64,000 nucleotides of DNA from Cellulomonas fimi ATCC 484 (lineage in GTDB: Bacteria; Actinomycetota; Actinomycetes; Actinomycetales; Cellulomonadaceae), in NCBI RefSeq assembly GCF_000212695.1, contig NC_015514.1:930001-994000 (forward strand). Direction: 5' to 3'. Position numbers and translations under genes: made by a program. Positions 23,362-33,189 of this stretch are shown here, piece after piece (position 1 is the stretch's first letter; every line of letters begins with the position of its first letter). The notes under the pieces are model-generated. The model made no database searches and was not told the DNA's origin. It saw only the letters and a list, made by a program, of their open reading frames with translations.

Positions 23362-25549
23362 CGTGCGGGCCGACGCCGCGGCCCCGTCGCTCGCGTCCCC
23401 GGCCGGCAGGCGCACGGCGGCACGGCGCCCCGGCCGTCGCCGCCGCACGGTCGCGCTCGCGACCGCGGGTGCCGTCGTGCTCTGCGGGATCGGCGGCGGG
23501 GTCGCCCTCGCGGTCGCCGACGACGGCGCGGGTCGCTACCGCACGGCCGTCGTCGAGAGGGCCGCCGTCGAGCAGGCCGTCGACGCGGTGGGGACCGTCT
23601 CGTCGGCCACGCGGCGCGACGTCGCGTTCTCGGTGGCCGGGACCGTCGCCACCGTCGACGTCGCCGTGGGCCAGCAGGTCACCGCCGGCACGACCCTCGC
23701 GACGCTCGACGCCGCCTCGCTCCAGGACGCCGTCGACGCCGCGCAGGAGGCGCTCGCCGACGCGCAGGACCAGCTCGACGAGGACCTCGCCTCGCAGTCG
23801 TCGTCCGGCATGTCGTCCACGGGCTCGACCGCGAGCGGCACGTCGTCGACCGGGGCCGGTGCGTCGGCGGGCGGGACGTCCGGGGACCTGTCGTCGGGCT
23901 CCGGGACGTCCGGCTCCGGTGCGTCGGGGAGCGGCACGGGCGGTACAGGTGGCTCGGGCGGAACGGGCGGAACGGGTGGTTCCGGTGGCTCGGGTGGCTC
24001 CGGTGGCACGGGTGGGTCGGACCCCGACCCCGCGGTCCAGGCCGCCGTCGCCGCCGTCCGCCGCGCCCAGCGGGACCTGCTCGCCCAGGCCGCCGCCGCG
24101 CACGACGCCCTGGCCACGAGCAGCTCCGCCGTCGAGGCGTCGCGCTCCACGTGCGCGGCCTTCCTCGACCTCGTGGACGAGGACGGCGACGGCGAGGCGA
24201 CCGCCGATGCGCCCGGCACCGCCGACGGCTCCGTGGACACCCGCCCGGCCACGACCGACGTCACGCCCACGGCCACCGCCACCGACGACGCGACGTCCGC
24301 CGCCGACGCGACGTCCACCGACGACGCGACGTCCACCGATGACGCGACGTCCGCCGATGACGCGACGTCCCCCGACGACGCGACGTCCGCCGACGACGCC
24401 GCCGTCCGCGCCGCGCTCGTCGCCTGCCGGGCGGCGATCGACGGCACGCTCGACGCGCAGGAGGCGACCGACGCGGCGCAGCAGGCGCTCACGGCGCTCG
24501 CGACGGCCCTCGACACCGCCGTCGCGGCGCTGCAGGACGCCGTCGCCGCCGCGTCCGTCACGACGGACACGTCGGCCGCGCCCGGGGCGTCGGCGGGTGC
24601 GGGCACGGCGGGCGCCTCGTCGACGACGACCACGAGCTCCTCGTCGGCGACCGCAGGCACCGGCACCACGACCGGCACCACCACCACGTCGGTCTCCCCG
24701 AGCGGCAGCTCGGCGGGGGAGACCGATGCCGCGTCCGGCGCGCCGACAACCGACGGGTCATCCGGCGGGGCCGCGTCGGCGGCGACGATCCTCGCCGACC
24801 AGGCCGCCGTCGCCGCCGCGGAGGCGGAGCTCGCCGTCGCGCAGGCCGCACTGCCGTTCGGCACCCTCACCAGCCCGATCACGGGAACGGTCGCCGCGGT
24901 CGCGCTCGCGCCGGGCGACGCCGTGACGGCCTCGTCGACGACGGCGGTCGTGACGGTCGTCGGCACGGACGGGTACACGGTGTCGACGACGGTCGGACTC
25001 GGCGACGTCGACCTCGTCGCGGTCGGTCAGGCGGCGTCGGTGACGACGCCCAGCACGGACGCGGTCCTGCCGGGCACGGTGAGCAGCGTCGGCGTGCTCG
25101 ACGTCTCGACGACGTCCGACCCGGCGTACACGGTCGTCGTGGCGCTGGACGCGACGTCGCAGCGGCTGTTCGACGGTGCATCGGCGCAGGTCGACGTGCA
25201 GGTCGCGGGCGTCGACGACGTCCTGACGGTCCCCACGTCGGCGGTCCGCACGGCCGACGGCACGACGTCCGTCCAGGTGCTCGACGGTGCGACCCCGAGC
25301 ACGGTGGAGGTCGAGGTCGGCGCGGTGGGCGCGGAGCGCACCGAGATCGTCTCGGGGCTGGTCGAGGGCGACGAGGTCGTGCTCGCGGACCTGCAGCAGC
25401 AGGTCGAGCCCGGCTCGTCGTCGAGCAGCACGGGCCTGTCGGGCCTCGGCGGCACGCAGGACGAGCGCGGCCCGGTCGTCCTGCAGGGCGGCCCGCCGGC
25501 CGGGTTCACGGGCGGCGCCCCCGGGGCCGGCACCCGCGATCAGGGCTGA
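23354..25549 (+). CDS. HlyD/MacA-type efflux adaptor with long low-complexity inserts (second of two)
   Basis: A 731-residue adaptor, far longer than the usual 350-420. It has an N-terminal membrane anchor (about 33-56), a first lipoyl half (VAFSVAGTVATVDVAVGQQV), a coiled-coil region split by a Ser/Gly-rich stretch (about 155-225, mostly GTGGSGG-like) and by six tandem ATSxDD units (about 312-347), a second lipoyl half (GTLTSPITGTVAAVALAPGDAV, about 509-530), then barrel and C-terminal domains. The inserts sit where the alpha-hairpin would project. The gene overlaps the lipoprotein gene and ends the operon. Presence of two adaptors with one MacB is unusual. Confidence 0.83.
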   Translation: MRDVRADAAAPSLASPAGRRTAARRPGRRRRTVALATAGAVVLCGIGGGVALAVADDGAGRYRTAVVERAAVEQAVDAVGTVSSATRRDVAFSVAGTVATVDVAVGQQVTAGTTLATLDAASLQDAVDAAQEALADAQDQLDEDLASQSSSGMSSTGSTASGTSSTGAGASAGGTSGDLSSGSGTSGSGASGSGTGGTGGSGGTGGTGGSGGSGGSGGTGGSDPDPAVQAAVAAVRRAQRDLLAQAAAAHDALATSSSAVEASRSTCAAFLDLVDEDGDGEATADAPGTADGSVDTRPATTDVTPTATATDDATSAADATSTDDATSTDDATSADDATSPDDATSADDAAVRAALVACRAAIDGTLDAQEATDAAQQALTALATALDTAVAALQDAVAAASVTTDTSAAPGASAGAGTAGASSTTTTSSSSATAGTGTTTGTTTTSVSPSGSSAGETDAASGAPTTDGSSGGAASAATILADQAAVAAAEAELAVAQAALPFGTLTSPITGTVAAVALAPGDAVTASSTTAVVTVVGTDGYTVSTTVGLGDVDLVAVGQAASVTTPSTDAVLPGTVSSVGVLDVSTTSDPAYTVVVALDATSQRLFDGASAQVDVQVAGVDDVLTVPTSAVRTADGTTSVQVLDGATPSTVEVEVGAVGAERTEIVSGLVEGDEVVLADLQQQVEPGSSSSSTGLSGLGGTQDERGPVVLQGGPPAGFTGGAPGAGTRDQG
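24289..24396 (+). repeat. Six tandem 18-bp units coding ATSxDD
   Basis: GCGACGTCCrCCGAyGAC is repeated six times with small changes, all in frame, within the second adaptor gene. The copy number may vary between strains. Confidence 0.9.
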
Positions 25550-25635
25550 CGGCTGTCCCGCCCCCGCCCCATGCTCGGGCGGTGTCCCGGGGCCGGCACC
25601 CACGACGAGGGGGACGGCAGTCCCGCCCGCCGCAT
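25521..25635 (+). repeat. Imperfect tandem duplication across the adaptor stop codon
   Basis: A 15-base string (25521-25535) recurs unchanged 66 bases later (25587-25601), and the surrounding 45-50 bases are also similar, including a TGTCCCGCCC/AGTCCCGCCC block. The first copy holds the 3' end of the adaptor gene; the second is non-coding. No function is evident. Confidence 0.6.
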
Positions 25636-25794
25636 GACGGCCGGAGCCCGCGACCGGACAGCCACGCGGGTGGACCGGACGGTGCGGGGTGCGGTGCCCG
25701 TCGGCGCGCGGCCGGGCGGCGACGCCGTCGCGCGACCGCGCTGAGTAGGCTCGCCGCGTCGCCCTCACGGCGGGGCGCGCGAGGGAGGACGACG

Positions 25795-26628
25795 ATGACG
25801 GGACCGGCGGACGGCACGCCGCGGGTGGCGGTGCTCGGCGGTGGCGTGATGGGCGAGGCGTTGCTCTCGTCGCTGCTCACGGCCGGGTGGGCCACGGACC
25901 GCGTCGAGGTCACGGAGCACGCGTCGGCCCGGGCGGAGGAGCTCGCGGACCGGTACGGCGTGCGCACGGGCTCCTCGAACGCGCAGGCGGCCGAGCGGGC
26001 GGACGTCGTCCTCGTCGCGGTGAAGCCGAACGTCGTGGGTGCGGTGCTCGACGAGGTGGCGCCCGTGCTGCGGGCGGGGACGCTCGTGGTCTCGGTCGCT
26101 GCGGGCCTGCCGCTCGCGTTCTACGAGGGGCGCCTGCCCGACGGCACGCCCGTCGTCCGGGTCATGCCGAACACGCCGGCGGTCGTGGGCAAGGGCGCGA
26201 GCGCGATCGCCGCGGGCCGGCACGCCGACGACGACCACCTGGCGCTCGTCGAGCGGGTGCTCGCGGCGACGGGGCTCGTCGTGCGCGTCGCGGAGAAGGA
26301 CCTGGACGCGGTCACCGCGATCTCGGGGTCCGGCCCGGCGTACGCGTTCTACCTGATCGACGCGATGGCGGAGGCCGGCGTGCTGCTGGGTCTGACCCGT
26401 GACCTGGCCTCGCGGCTGGCGGTGGCGACGGTCGAGGGCGCGGCGGCGCTCGCGGCGCAGTCGGGGGAGCACCCCGTCGTGCTGCGCGAGCGCGTCTCGT
26501 CGCCGGGCGGCACGACGGTCGCGGCGGTCGCGGAGCTCGACGCGCACGCGGTCCGGGCGGGCGTGGTCGCGGCGGCCCGTGCCGCGGCGGAGCGTTCCCG
26601 GCAGCTGGGCGCGCAGCACGGCGGCTGA
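25795..26628 (+). CDS. proC: Pyrroline-5-carboxylate reductase
   Basis: A 277-residue enzyme for the last step of proline synthesis, reducing 1-pyrroline-5-carboxylate with NAD(P)H. It has the N-terminal dinucleotide fold VAVLGGGVMGEALL (about 10-23), VLVAVKPNVV, VRVMPNTPAVVGKGASA and the C-terminal signature block ISGSGPAYAFYLIDAMAEAG plus RVSSPGGTTVAAV. The length fits the family. A -10-like TAGGCT at 25745 and GGGAGGACGACG before the ATG support an independent promoter. Confidence 0.95.
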   Translation: MTGPADGTPRVAVLGGGVMGEALLSSLLTAGWATDRVEVTEHASARAEELADRYGVRTGSSNAQAAERADVVLVAVKPNVVGAVLDEVAPVLRAGTLVVSVAAGLPLAFYEGRLPDGTPVVRVMPNTPAVVGKGASAIAAGRHADDDHLALVERVLAATGLVVRVAEKDLDAVTAISGSGPAYAFYLIDAMAEAGVLLGLTRDLASRLAVATVEGAAALAAQSGEHPVVLRERVSSPGGTTVAAVAELDAHAVRAGVVAAARAAAERSRQLGAQHGG

Positions 26629-26784
26629 CGCCACCGGCGGGACCAGGCGCGACGCGCGCAGCGGTGCGCGGCCCGCGGGCGGCGACGCGCGGGACCGGCC
26701 TGGTCCAGGTCGGTGACGGCGGCGGCGCCCGGGACCGGTACGGTCGGCGGCGGGACCAGGAGCGGGACGGGCAGGGCGAGGCCG

Positions 26785-27855
26785 GTGGGCGACGAGCACG
26801 GCGCGGACGGGACGGCGACGAGCCGGCCCGCTGCCGCGCGCAACGGCACGACGGCGCGGCCGCCGGCGATGAGCGACGTGGCCGCACGCGCGGGCGTGTC
26901 GCACCAGACGGTGTCCCGGGTCCTCAACGACCACCCGTCGGTGCGCCCGGCGACGCGCGACCGGGTGCTCGCGGCCATCGCCGAGCTCGGCTACCGCCGC
27001 AACAGCGCCGCCCGCGCGCTCGTCACGCGCCGCACGGGCACGGTCGGCGTCGTCACGCCGGCGACGGCGCTCTACGGCCCGACGAGCACGATGGTCGGCG
27101 TCGAGGAGGCGGCGCGCGTCGCGGGCTGGTTCGTGTCGGTCGCGACGATGCGGCAGTTCGACGGCGACGCGATGCACCGGGCGTTCGAGCACTTCCTCGG
27201 CCAGGGCGTCGACGGCGTGGCGATCATCGCGCCGACGGTGCAGGCGGTGGACGTCCTCGCCGCGCTGGACTCGCCGGTCCCGGTGGTCGTCGTCTCGTCG
27301 GCGGCGGACGTCCCGTCGGTGCCGCACCTGCACGCGGTCGGGGTGGACCAGCAGCAGGGTGCGCGACTCGCGACGGCGCACCTGCTCGGCGAGGGCCGCA
27401 CGGGCGTGCTGCACGTCGCGGGCCCGCAGGACTGGTTCGACGCGCAGGACCGGCTCGTGGGCTGGCGGGCCGAGTGCGCGGCGGCGGGCGTCCCCGCGGA
27501 CGACCCGGTGGTGGTCGGGTGGGCGGCGTCGGACGGGTACGCGGTCGGGCGGCGGCTGGTCCGTGAGGGGCTGCCGGACGCGGTGTTCGCGGCGAACGAC
27601 CAGCTCGCGCTGGGCCTGCTGCACGCGTTCTGGGAGGCGGGCGTGCGGGTGCCGGAGGACGTGGCGCTCGTGGGCTTCGACGACGAGGTCGGGTCGGCGC
27701 ACTACGTCCCGCCGCTGACCACGGTCCGGCAGGACTTCACGGCGCTCGGCGTGCTCGCGATCGACACCCTGGATGCCGCGATGGCGGGTGCCGACCCGGG
27801 CCACCGCCTCATCCCGGCGGAGCTCGTCGTCCGCGCCAGCAGCGTCCGCCCCTGA
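26785..27855 (+). CDS. LacI-family regulator, probable repressor of the arabinose regulon
   Basis: A regulator of about 356 residues with a LacI helix-turn-helix (MSDVAARAGVSHQTVSRVLN, about 29-48), hinge helix (NSAARALVTRRT) and a periplasmic-binding-protein domain ending IPAELVVRASS. It lies directly upstream of araBDA in the same orientation, so it is the natural reader of the LacI-type site at 28043. The start is uncertain: GTG at 26785 has a GGCGAGG upstream; GTG at 26713 and ATG at 26869 are in frame too. Effector presumably L-arabinose or an arabinose-containing sugar. Confidence 0.85.
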   Translation: MGDEHGADGTATSRPAAARNGTTARPPAMSDVAARAGVSHQTVSRVLNDHPSVRPATRDRVLAAIAELGYRRNSAARALVTRRTGTVGVVTPATALYGPTSTMVGVEEAARVAGWFVSVATMRQFDGDAMHRAFEHFLGQGVDGVAIIAPTVQAVDVLAALDSPVPVVVVSSAADVPSVPHLHAVGVDQQQGARLATAHLLGEGRTGVLHVAGPQDWFDAQDRLVGWRAECAAAGVPADDPVVVGWAASDGYAVGRRLVREGLPDAVFAANDQLALGLLHAFWEAGVRVPEDVALVGFDDEVGSAHYVPPLTTVRQDFTALGVLAIDTLDAAMAGADPGHRLIPAELVVRASSVRP

Positions 27856-27916
27856 CCCCCACCCCACCCCACCCGTCCCACCCCGGGTGTCCCACCCCCC
27901 CTCCCCCCGCGGGCGC

Positions 27917-27982
27917 GAGATCGCGATCTGCTGCCGAGATCGTGAGGTGGGACTCGCGATCTCGGCACGAGGTCGCGAGGTC
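27917..27982. repeat. 66-bp composite inverted-repeat element (first of two)
   Basis: Two direct 19-bp units, GAGATCGCGATCTGCTGCC (27917-27935) and GAGATCGTGAGGTGGGACT (27936-27954), are followed by inverted counterparts: GAGATCGCGAGTCCCACCT on the minus strand (27963-27945) and GACCTCGCGACCTCGTGCC (27982-27964). The inner units overlap by 10 bp. It is flanked by a C-rich tract on the left (27856-27910) and a G-rich one on the right, between the LacI gene and the araB promoter. The element at 44076 has the same plan. Confidence 0.75.
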
Positions 27983-28042
27983 GCGAGAGGATGGGCGGCG
28001 GGAGGTCGCGCGTAGGACCTCCGGGGTGGACCGCGAACCGGA

Positions 28043-28056
28043 TGTGAGCGCTAACA
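28043..28056. promoter_or_regulatory. LacI-type operator upstream of araBDA
   Basis: TGTGAGCGCTAACA is a 14-bp palindrome with one mismatch and a central GC step. The TAACAT at its right end may be the -10 box, so binding would block transcription. The identical 14-mer occurs at 46741 upstream of a sugar importer. Distance to the araB ATG is 86 bp. Confidence 0.75.
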
Positions 28057-28142
28057 TTGGCTCTGCGCCGGTGATCGCCGGCGATCCCCACCCGCCCGGC
28101 CCGACGGCCGGGAGCGCCCGCAGCGACGAAGGAGCCGCGACG

Positions 28143-29741
28143 ATGACGGTCGACACCGCCCAGGTCCGGGACGCGATCAGCGCAGGCGAGACGACCCTCG
28201 GCATCGAGCTCGGGTCGACGCGCATCAAGGCCTGCCTCATCACGTCCGACGGCACCCCCGTCGCGAGCGGCAGCCACGCCTGGGAGAACCAGTTCGTGGA
28301 CCGCACCTGGACGTACTCGCTCGACGCGGTGTGGTCGGGCCTGCAGGAGGCGTACGCGACGCTGCTCGCCGACACGCAGGAGCGGTACGGCGTGCAGCCG
28401 ACGAGGTTCCGCGCGCTCGGGGTCTCGGCGATGATGCACGGCTACCTCGCGTTCGACGGGGCCGGCGAGCTGCTCGTCCCGTTCCGCACGTGGCGCAACA
28501 CGAGCACGGAGCGCGCCGCGACCGAGCTCACCGAGCTGCTCGGCCACAACATCCCGCTGCGCTGGTCGATCGCGCACCTCTACCAGGCCGTCCTCGACGA
28601 CGAGCCGCACGTCCCCCAGGTCGCGTTCCTCACGACGCTCGCCGGCTACGTGCACTGGAAGCTCACGGGCCGCAAGGTGCTCGGCGTCGGCGACGCGTCG
28701 GGCGTCTTCCCGATCGACCCGGCCACGCGTGACTACGACGCCACGATGGTCGCCCGGTTCGACGAGCGCGTCGCCGAGCGCCGCCCGGGCCTGCGCCTGG
28801 CCGACGTGCTGCCCGAGGTGCTCGTCGCCGGGCAGGAGGCGGGCCGCCTCACCGAGGAGGGTGCCGCGCTGCTCGACCCGTCGGGCACGCTGCGGGCCGG
28901 CGTGCCGTTCTGCCCGCCCGAGGGTGACGCGGGCACGGGCATGGTCGCGACCAACGCGGTCGCGCAGCGCACGGGCAACGTGAGCGTCGGGACGAGCATC
29001 TTCGCGATGATCGTGCTGGAGAAGGCGCTCGAGCGGGTGCACTCCGAGATCGACCTCGTGACGACGCCCGCGGGCGACCTCGTCGCGATGGTGCACTGCA
29101 ACAACGGCGCGAGCGAGCTCGGTGCGTGGGCGGGCGTGTTCCACCAGTTCGCCACCGCCCTCGGCCACGACGCCGACGCCGACACGGTGTTCGGCGTGCT
29201 GCTGCGCGAGGCGCTGACGGGCGACGCCGACGGCGGCGGCCTGCTGGCCTACAACTACCTGTCGGGTGAGCCGATCACGGACCTCGCCGAGGGACGCCCG
29301 CTGTTCGTCCGCACCCCGGACAGCCGGCTCACGCTCGCCAACTTCGTCCGCACGCAGGTGTACGGGGCGTTCGGCACGCTGAGCCTCGGCATGCGGATCC
29401 TCGCCGAGGAGGGCGTCGAGGTCGACGCGCTGTTCGCGCACGGCGGGCTGTTCCGCACGGCGGGCGTCGCGCAGCGGCTCCTCGCGGCGGCCGTCGACGC
29501 GCCCGTCGCGGTCGGCGACACCGCGAGCGAGGGCGGCGCGTGGGGCATCGCGGTGCTCGCCGCCTACCTCGACGCGGCCGGCGAGACCGACCTCGGCACG
29601 TACCTGACCGAGCGCGTGTTCGCCGACGCGTCGATCGACGTGGTCGAGCCCGACGCGGACGACGTGCGCGGCTTCGCGGCGTACCTCGAGCGGTACGTCG
29701 CCGGCCTCGCGGTCGAGAAGGCCGCCACCACGGCCGTCTGA
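28143..29741 (+). CDS. araB: FGGY-family carbohydrate kinase, probable L-ribulokinase
   Basis: A 532-residue cytoplasmic sugar kinase. The N-terminal phosphate loop is [15 protein letters not shown] (about 19-33), with [11 protein letters not shown], the substrate-binding TWRNTST and the second-domain GTSIFAMIV, and a C-terminal ATP-site block [10 protein letters not shown]. Sequence alone places it among FGGY kinases near xylulokinase; its place as first gene before araD and araA makes L-ribulose the likely substrate. It lacks the length and motifs of classical E. coli AraB, so this may be a non-orthologous L-ribulokinase. GAAGGAG precedes the ATG. Confidence 0.87.
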   Translation: MTVDTAQVRDAISAGETTLGIELGSTRIKACLITSDGTPVASGSHAWENQFVDRTWTYSLDAVWSGLQEAYATLLADTQERYGVQPTRFRALGVSAMMHGYLAFDGAGELLVPFRTWRNTSTERAATELTELLGHNIPLRWSIAHLYQAVLDDEPHVPQVAFLTTLAGYVHWKLTGRKVLGVGDASGVFPIDPATRDYDATMVARFDERVAERRPGLRLADVLPEVLVAGQEAGRLTEEGAALLDPSGTLRAGVPFCPPEGDAGTGMVATNAVAQRTGNVSVGTSIFAMIVLEKALERVHSEIDLVTTPAGDLVAMVHCNNGASELGAWAGVFHQFATALGHDADADTVFGVLLREALTGDADGGGLLAYNYLSGEPITDLAEGRPLFVRTPDSRLTLANFVRTQVYGAFGTLSLGMRILAEEGVEVDALFAHGGLFRTAGVAQRLLAAAVDAPVAVGDTASEGGAWGIAVLAAYLDAAGETDLGTYLTERVFADASIDVVEPDADDVRGFAAYLERYVAGLAVEKAATTAV

Positions 29742-29803
29742 CCGGCCGCGGCACCCCCACGCGACCCCCACCCCGCACGACGAGAAGCAGGAGCGAGACC
29801 CGC

Positions 29804-30574
29804 ATGACGACAGCCCTGGACGCCTACCCGGACGACGTGCGCGCCGCCGTCGCGACCACGCGCGAGGTCGTCGCGCGCCTGCACGCCGAGCTGCCGCGCT
29901 GGGGCCTGGTCGTCTGGACCGCCGGCAACGTGTCGCAGCGCGTCGTCGTCGACCCGGCCGGTCCCAGCGACAAGGACCTGTTCGTCATCAAGCCGTCCGG
30001 CGTGACGTACGACGAGCTGACGCCCGAGTCGATGGTGGTGTGCGACCTCGACGGCAACCTGGTCGACGGCACGCGCGCCCCCTCGTCGGACACCGCGGCG
30101 CACGCCTACGTGTACACGCACATGAGCGAGGTCGGCGGCGTCGTGCACACGCACTCGACCTACGCGACGGCCTGGGCCGCGCGCGCCGAGCCGGTGCCGT
30201 GCGTGCTCACGATGATGGCCGACGAGTTCGGCGGCGACATCCCGATCGGCCCGTTCGCGCTCATCGGCGACGACTCCATCGGGCGCGGGATCGTCGAGAC
30301 GCTGCGCGAGTCGCGCAGCCCTGCGGTCCTCATGCGCAACCACGGGCCCTTCACGATCGGCAAGGACGCCAAGGGCGCCGTCAAGGCGGCCGTCATGGTC
30401 GAGGAGGTCGCGCGCACCGTGCACATCTCCCGCCAGCTCGGCGAGCCCCTGCCGATCGCGCAGGAGCACGTCGACTCGCTGTACGACCGCTACCAGAACG
30501 TGTACGGCCAGGGCACCGCCGCCCCCGCCGCGACCGACACCACCACCGAGACCGAGCAGGAGAGCGCCCGATGA
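29804..30574 (+). CDS. araD: L-ribulose-5-phosphate 4-epimerase
   Basis: A 256-residue class II aldolase-fold enzyme converting L-ribulose 5-phosphate to D-xylulose 5-phosphate. It shows WTAGNVSQR (about 40-48), the phosphate-binding [23 protein letters not shown], the zinc-binding [13 protein letters not shown] with both His, and the third His in [13 protein letters not shown]-terminal Thr/Ala/Glu-rich tail of about 20 residues extends beyond the usual end. ATGA overlap with araA couples the two. Confidence 0.93.
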   Translation: MTTALDAYPDDVRAAVATTREVVARLHAELPRWGLVVWTAGNVSQRVVVDPAGPSDKDLFVIKPSGVTYDELTPESMVVCDLDGNLVDGTRAPSSDTAAHAYVYTHMSEVGGVVHTHSTYATAWAARAEPVPCVLTMMADEFGGDIPIGPFALIGDDSIGRGIVETLRESRSPAVLMRNHGPFTIGKDAKGAVKAAVMVEEVARTVHISRQLGEPLPIAQEHVDSLYDRYQNVYGQGTAAPAATDTTTETEQESAR

Positions 30575-32079
30575 CCAAGCCCTACGCCGACCGTGAGATC
30601 TGGTTCTTCACCGGGAGCCAGGACCTCTACGGCGAGGAGACGCTGCGCCAGGTGGCCGAGCAGTCGCAGGAGGTGGCGCGCCTCCTGCAGGACTCCGACG
30701 CCGTGCCCGCGACCGTCGTCTGGAAGCCGGTCCTCAAGGACTCCGCCGCGATCCGCCGTGCCGCGCTCGACGCGAACTCCGACGACAAGGTCCTCGGCGT
30801 CGTCGTCTGGATGCACACGTTCTCCCCGGCGAAGATGTGGATCGCCGGCCTCGACGCCCTGCGCAAGCCGCTCCTGCACCTGCACACGCAGGCCGACGTG
30901 GAGCTGCCGTGGGACACCATCGACATGGACTTCATGAACCTCAACCAGGCCGCCCACGGCGACCGTGAGTTCGGGTACATGGCGACGCGCCTGGGCACGG
31001 CCCGCAAGACGGTCGTGGGCCACGCGTCGAACCCGGCCGTGCAGCAGTCGGTCGGCACGTGGGCCCGCGCGGCCGCCGGCTGGGCCGCGACGCACGAGCT
31101 GCGCCTCGCGCGGTTCGGCGACAACATGCGCAACGTCGGCGTCACCGAGGGTGACAAGACGGAGGCCGAGCTGAAGTTCGGCGTCTCGGTCAACACGTGG
31201 GGCGTCAACGACCTCGTCGCCGCGGTGGACGCGGTCGACGACGCCGCGGTCGACGCGCTCGTCGCCGAGTACGAGGAGCTGTACGACGTCGTTCCCGAGC
31301 TGCGCCGCGGCGGGGACCGGCACGAGTCGCTCCGGTACGGCGCGCGCCAGGAGATCGCGCTGCGCACCTTCCTGGAGTCGGTCGGCGCGAAGGCGTTCAC
31401 GACCAACTTCGAGGACCTCGGTGCGCTCAAGCAGCTCCCCGGCCTCGCGGTGCAGCGCCTCATGGCCGACGGCTACGGCTTCGGCGCCGAGGGCGACTGG
31501 AAGACGGCCGTCCTGGTCCGGGCCGCGAAGGTCATGGGCGAGGGCCTGCCCGGTGGCGCCTCCCTCATGGAGGACTACACCTACGACCTCACGCCCGGCG
31601 ACGAGCGCATCCTCGGTGCGCACATGCTCGAGATCTGCCCGACGCTCACGACGTCGAAGCCGAAGCTCGAGATCCACCCGCTCGGCATCGGCGGCAAGGA
31701 GGACCCGGTCCGCCTGGTGTTCGACACCGACCCGGGCGTCGGCGTCGTCGTCTCGCTCGCGGACATGCGCGACCGGTTCCGCCTCACCGCGAACGTCGTG
31801 GACGTCGTCCCGCCGACCGCTGCGCTGCCGAACCTGCCCGTGGCCCGCGCCGTCTGGCAGCCCCGCCCCGACTTCCGCACCTCCGCCGAGGCGTGGCTGA
31901 CGGCGGGCGGCGCGCACCACACGGTGCTCACCACGGCCGTCGGCATCGAGGTGTTCGAGGACTTCGCCGAGATCGCCCGCACCGAGCTGCTCGTCATCGA
32001 CGAGTCCACGACCCGCCGCGGCTTCCGCGAGCAGGTCCGCTGGAACCAGGCCTACTGGCGGCTCGCCCAGGGCCTCTGA
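30571..32079 (+). CDS. araA: L-arabinose isomerase
   Basis: A 502-residue enzyme that isomerises L-arabinose to L-ribulose. Diagnostic segments are [14 protein letters not shown] (about 10-23), [59 protein letters not shown] with the catalytic Glu, [13 protein letters not shown] GAEGDWKTA, and [10 protein letters not shown] with the second Glu, and [16 protein letters not shown] with a metal-site His. The length is normal. It closes the araBDA operon and is followed by a very strong terminator. Confidence 0.96.
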   Translation: MTKPYADREIWFFTGSQDLYGEETLRQVAEQSQEVARLLQDSDAVPATVVWKPVLKDSAAIRRAALDANSDDKVLGVVVWMHTFSPAKMWIAGLDALRKPLLHLHTQADVELPWDTIDMDFMNLNQAAHGDREFGYMATRLGTARKTVVGHASNPAVQQSVGTWARAAAGWAATHELRLARFGDNMRNVGVTEGDKTEAELKFGVSVNTWGVNDLVAAVDAVDDAAVDALVAEYEELYDVVPELRRGGDRHESLRYGARQEIALRTFLESVGAKAFTTNFEDLGALKQLPGLAVQRLMADGYGFGAEGDWKTAVLVRAAKVMGEGLPGGASLMEDYTYDLTPGDERILGAHMLEICPTLTTSKPKLEIHPLGIGGKEDPVRLVFDTDPGVGVVVSLADMRDRFRLTANVVDVVPPTAALPNLPVARAVWQPRPDFRTSAEAWLTAGGAHHTVLTTAVGIEVFEDFAEIARTELLVIDESTTRRGFREQVRWNQAYWRLAQGL

Positions 32080-32132
32080 CCTCCGGCGCGCGGCTCCGCA
32101 CCGCGCACCGGTCCCGGCGTCCCGCCGACGCC

Positions 32133-32171
32133 CACGGACGGGTCCGACCCACGAGGTCGGGCCCGTCCGTG
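32133..32171 (+). terminator. Terminator of the araBDA operon
   Basis: A 17-bp stem (32133-32149 with 32155-32171), broken only by one G-U pair, with a 5-base loop. It starts 54 bases after the araA stop. Confidence 0.85.
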
Positions 32172-32291
32172 CTGTCCACCCGCGCCCGGCCCGTCGCCGC
32201 TCCGCACGGCCACGACAGGAACACCGCGCGGGCCCCTCCTGTTGACATCGAGGAGCGGGATCCCAGCCCGCCCGAGGAGCGGAGGACGCGC

Positions 32292-32480
32292 ATGACGCAG
32301 GCCAGCCCGACGGTCGACCTGGACGACCCGCGGACGCTCATCGAGTTCAGCGTGCTCCTGGCCAACGGCCGGCTCGCGGGCCGGAAGTTCGCCTCGCGGG
32401 AGGACGCCGAGGCCTGGGCCGACCCCGCGCAGGGCGACCAGGTCGTCGAGTACAACCTCGTCTGCGAGTGCGCGGTCTGA
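32292..32480 (+). CDS. Small conserved-looking protein of unknown function
   Basis: A 62-residue acidic protein. GGAGGACGCGC before the ATG is a strong ribosome-binding site. It reads like a single small alpha/beta unit (TLIEFSVLLANGRLAGRKFA, then DAEAWADP, QVVEYNLVCECAV) and ends in a CxC-type pair. It has no signal peptide and no membrane segment. I do not recognise the family. It is not part of the ara operon because a terminator intervenes. Confidence 0.72.
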   Translation: MTQASPTVDLDDPRTLIEFSVLLANGRLAGRKFASREDAEAWADPAQGDQVVEYNLVCECAV

Positions 32481-32532
32481 GGGCCGGACGCCCGCGGGGC
32501 GCACGGGCGGGCCGGCGGTAGCGTCGGCGACC

Positions 32533-33051
32533 GTGACGACGACCCTCGCGGGCGGTGCCGTGCTGCGCGCGGCCCGGCCCGGTGACGAGCCCGGCATCCT
32601 CGCGTGCATCCGCGAGCTCGCGGAGTACGAGCGCGAGCCGGACGCGGTCGAGACGACCGAGGCGGACCTGACCGCCGCGCTGTTCGGCGAGACCCCGGCG
32701 GTGTTCGCGCACGTCGTCGAGCGGGACGGCGCCGTGGTCGGGATCGCGGTGTGGTTCCTCAGCTTCTCGACGTGGACCGGCCGCCACGGCATCTACCTCG
32801 AGGACCTGTACGTCCGCGCCGACCAGCGCGGTCACGGCTACGGGCAGGCGCTCCTGTGCCGGCTCGCCGCGACGGCCGTCGAGCGCGGCTTCGCCCGGGT
32901 GGACTGGGCGGTGCTCGACTGGAACGCCCCGTCGATCGCGTTCTACCGCTCGCTCGGCGCGTTCCCGATGGACGACTGGACCGGGTACCGCCTCACGGGC
33001 GACGCGCTCGTGACGACCGCCCGCGGCGGTGCGGGCGCCGACCGCGTCTGA
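32533..33051 (+). CDS. GNAT-family N-acetyltransferase
   Basis: A 172-residue acetyltransferase. Motif A for acetyl-CoA binding is YLEDLYVRADQRGHGYGQALL (about 91-111), followed by WAVLDWNAPSIAFYRSLGA (motif B, about 122-140). The N-terminal pattern (LRAARPGDEPGILACIRELAEYE) and GIYLEDLYV resemble the spermidine/thialysine acetyltransferase group, so the substrate may be a polyamine or amino acid derivative. A TAGCGT at 32519-32524 lies 8 bases before the GTG, so the transcript is probably leaderless. Confidence 0.86.
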   Translation: MTTTLAGGAVLRAARPGDEPGILACIRELAEYEREPDAVETTEADLTAALFGETPAVFAHVVERDGAVVGIAVWFLSFSTWTGRHGIYLEDLYVRADQRGHGYGQALLCRLAATAVERGFARVDWAVLDWNAPSIAFYRSLGAFPMDDWTGYRLTGDALVTTARGGAGADRV

Positions 33052-33189
33052 CACGGGGCCGCCGGCGCTCGTGACCGGGTGAGGTCGGGCTTCCCGGCGC
33101 TCCGCCCCCCGCCGTCCCGCGCGGGCGTCGCAGCCGGTCCCGGCAGGCGCACCACCCGTGCCGCTGCCCCCGTGCCTAGGCTTGACCTC

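Noticed and set aside
23938..24018. Regularly spaced GGTGGCTCS-like repeats that might suggest a CRISPR or minisatellite
   Set aside because: They are 9-base in-frame codon repeats for Gly-Ser in the adaptor gene, with no spacers.
25521..25635. 66-bp tandem duplication as a third member of the 66-bp element family
   Set aside because: The equal number is coincidental: this is a direct duplication with no 19-bp units or inverted arms.
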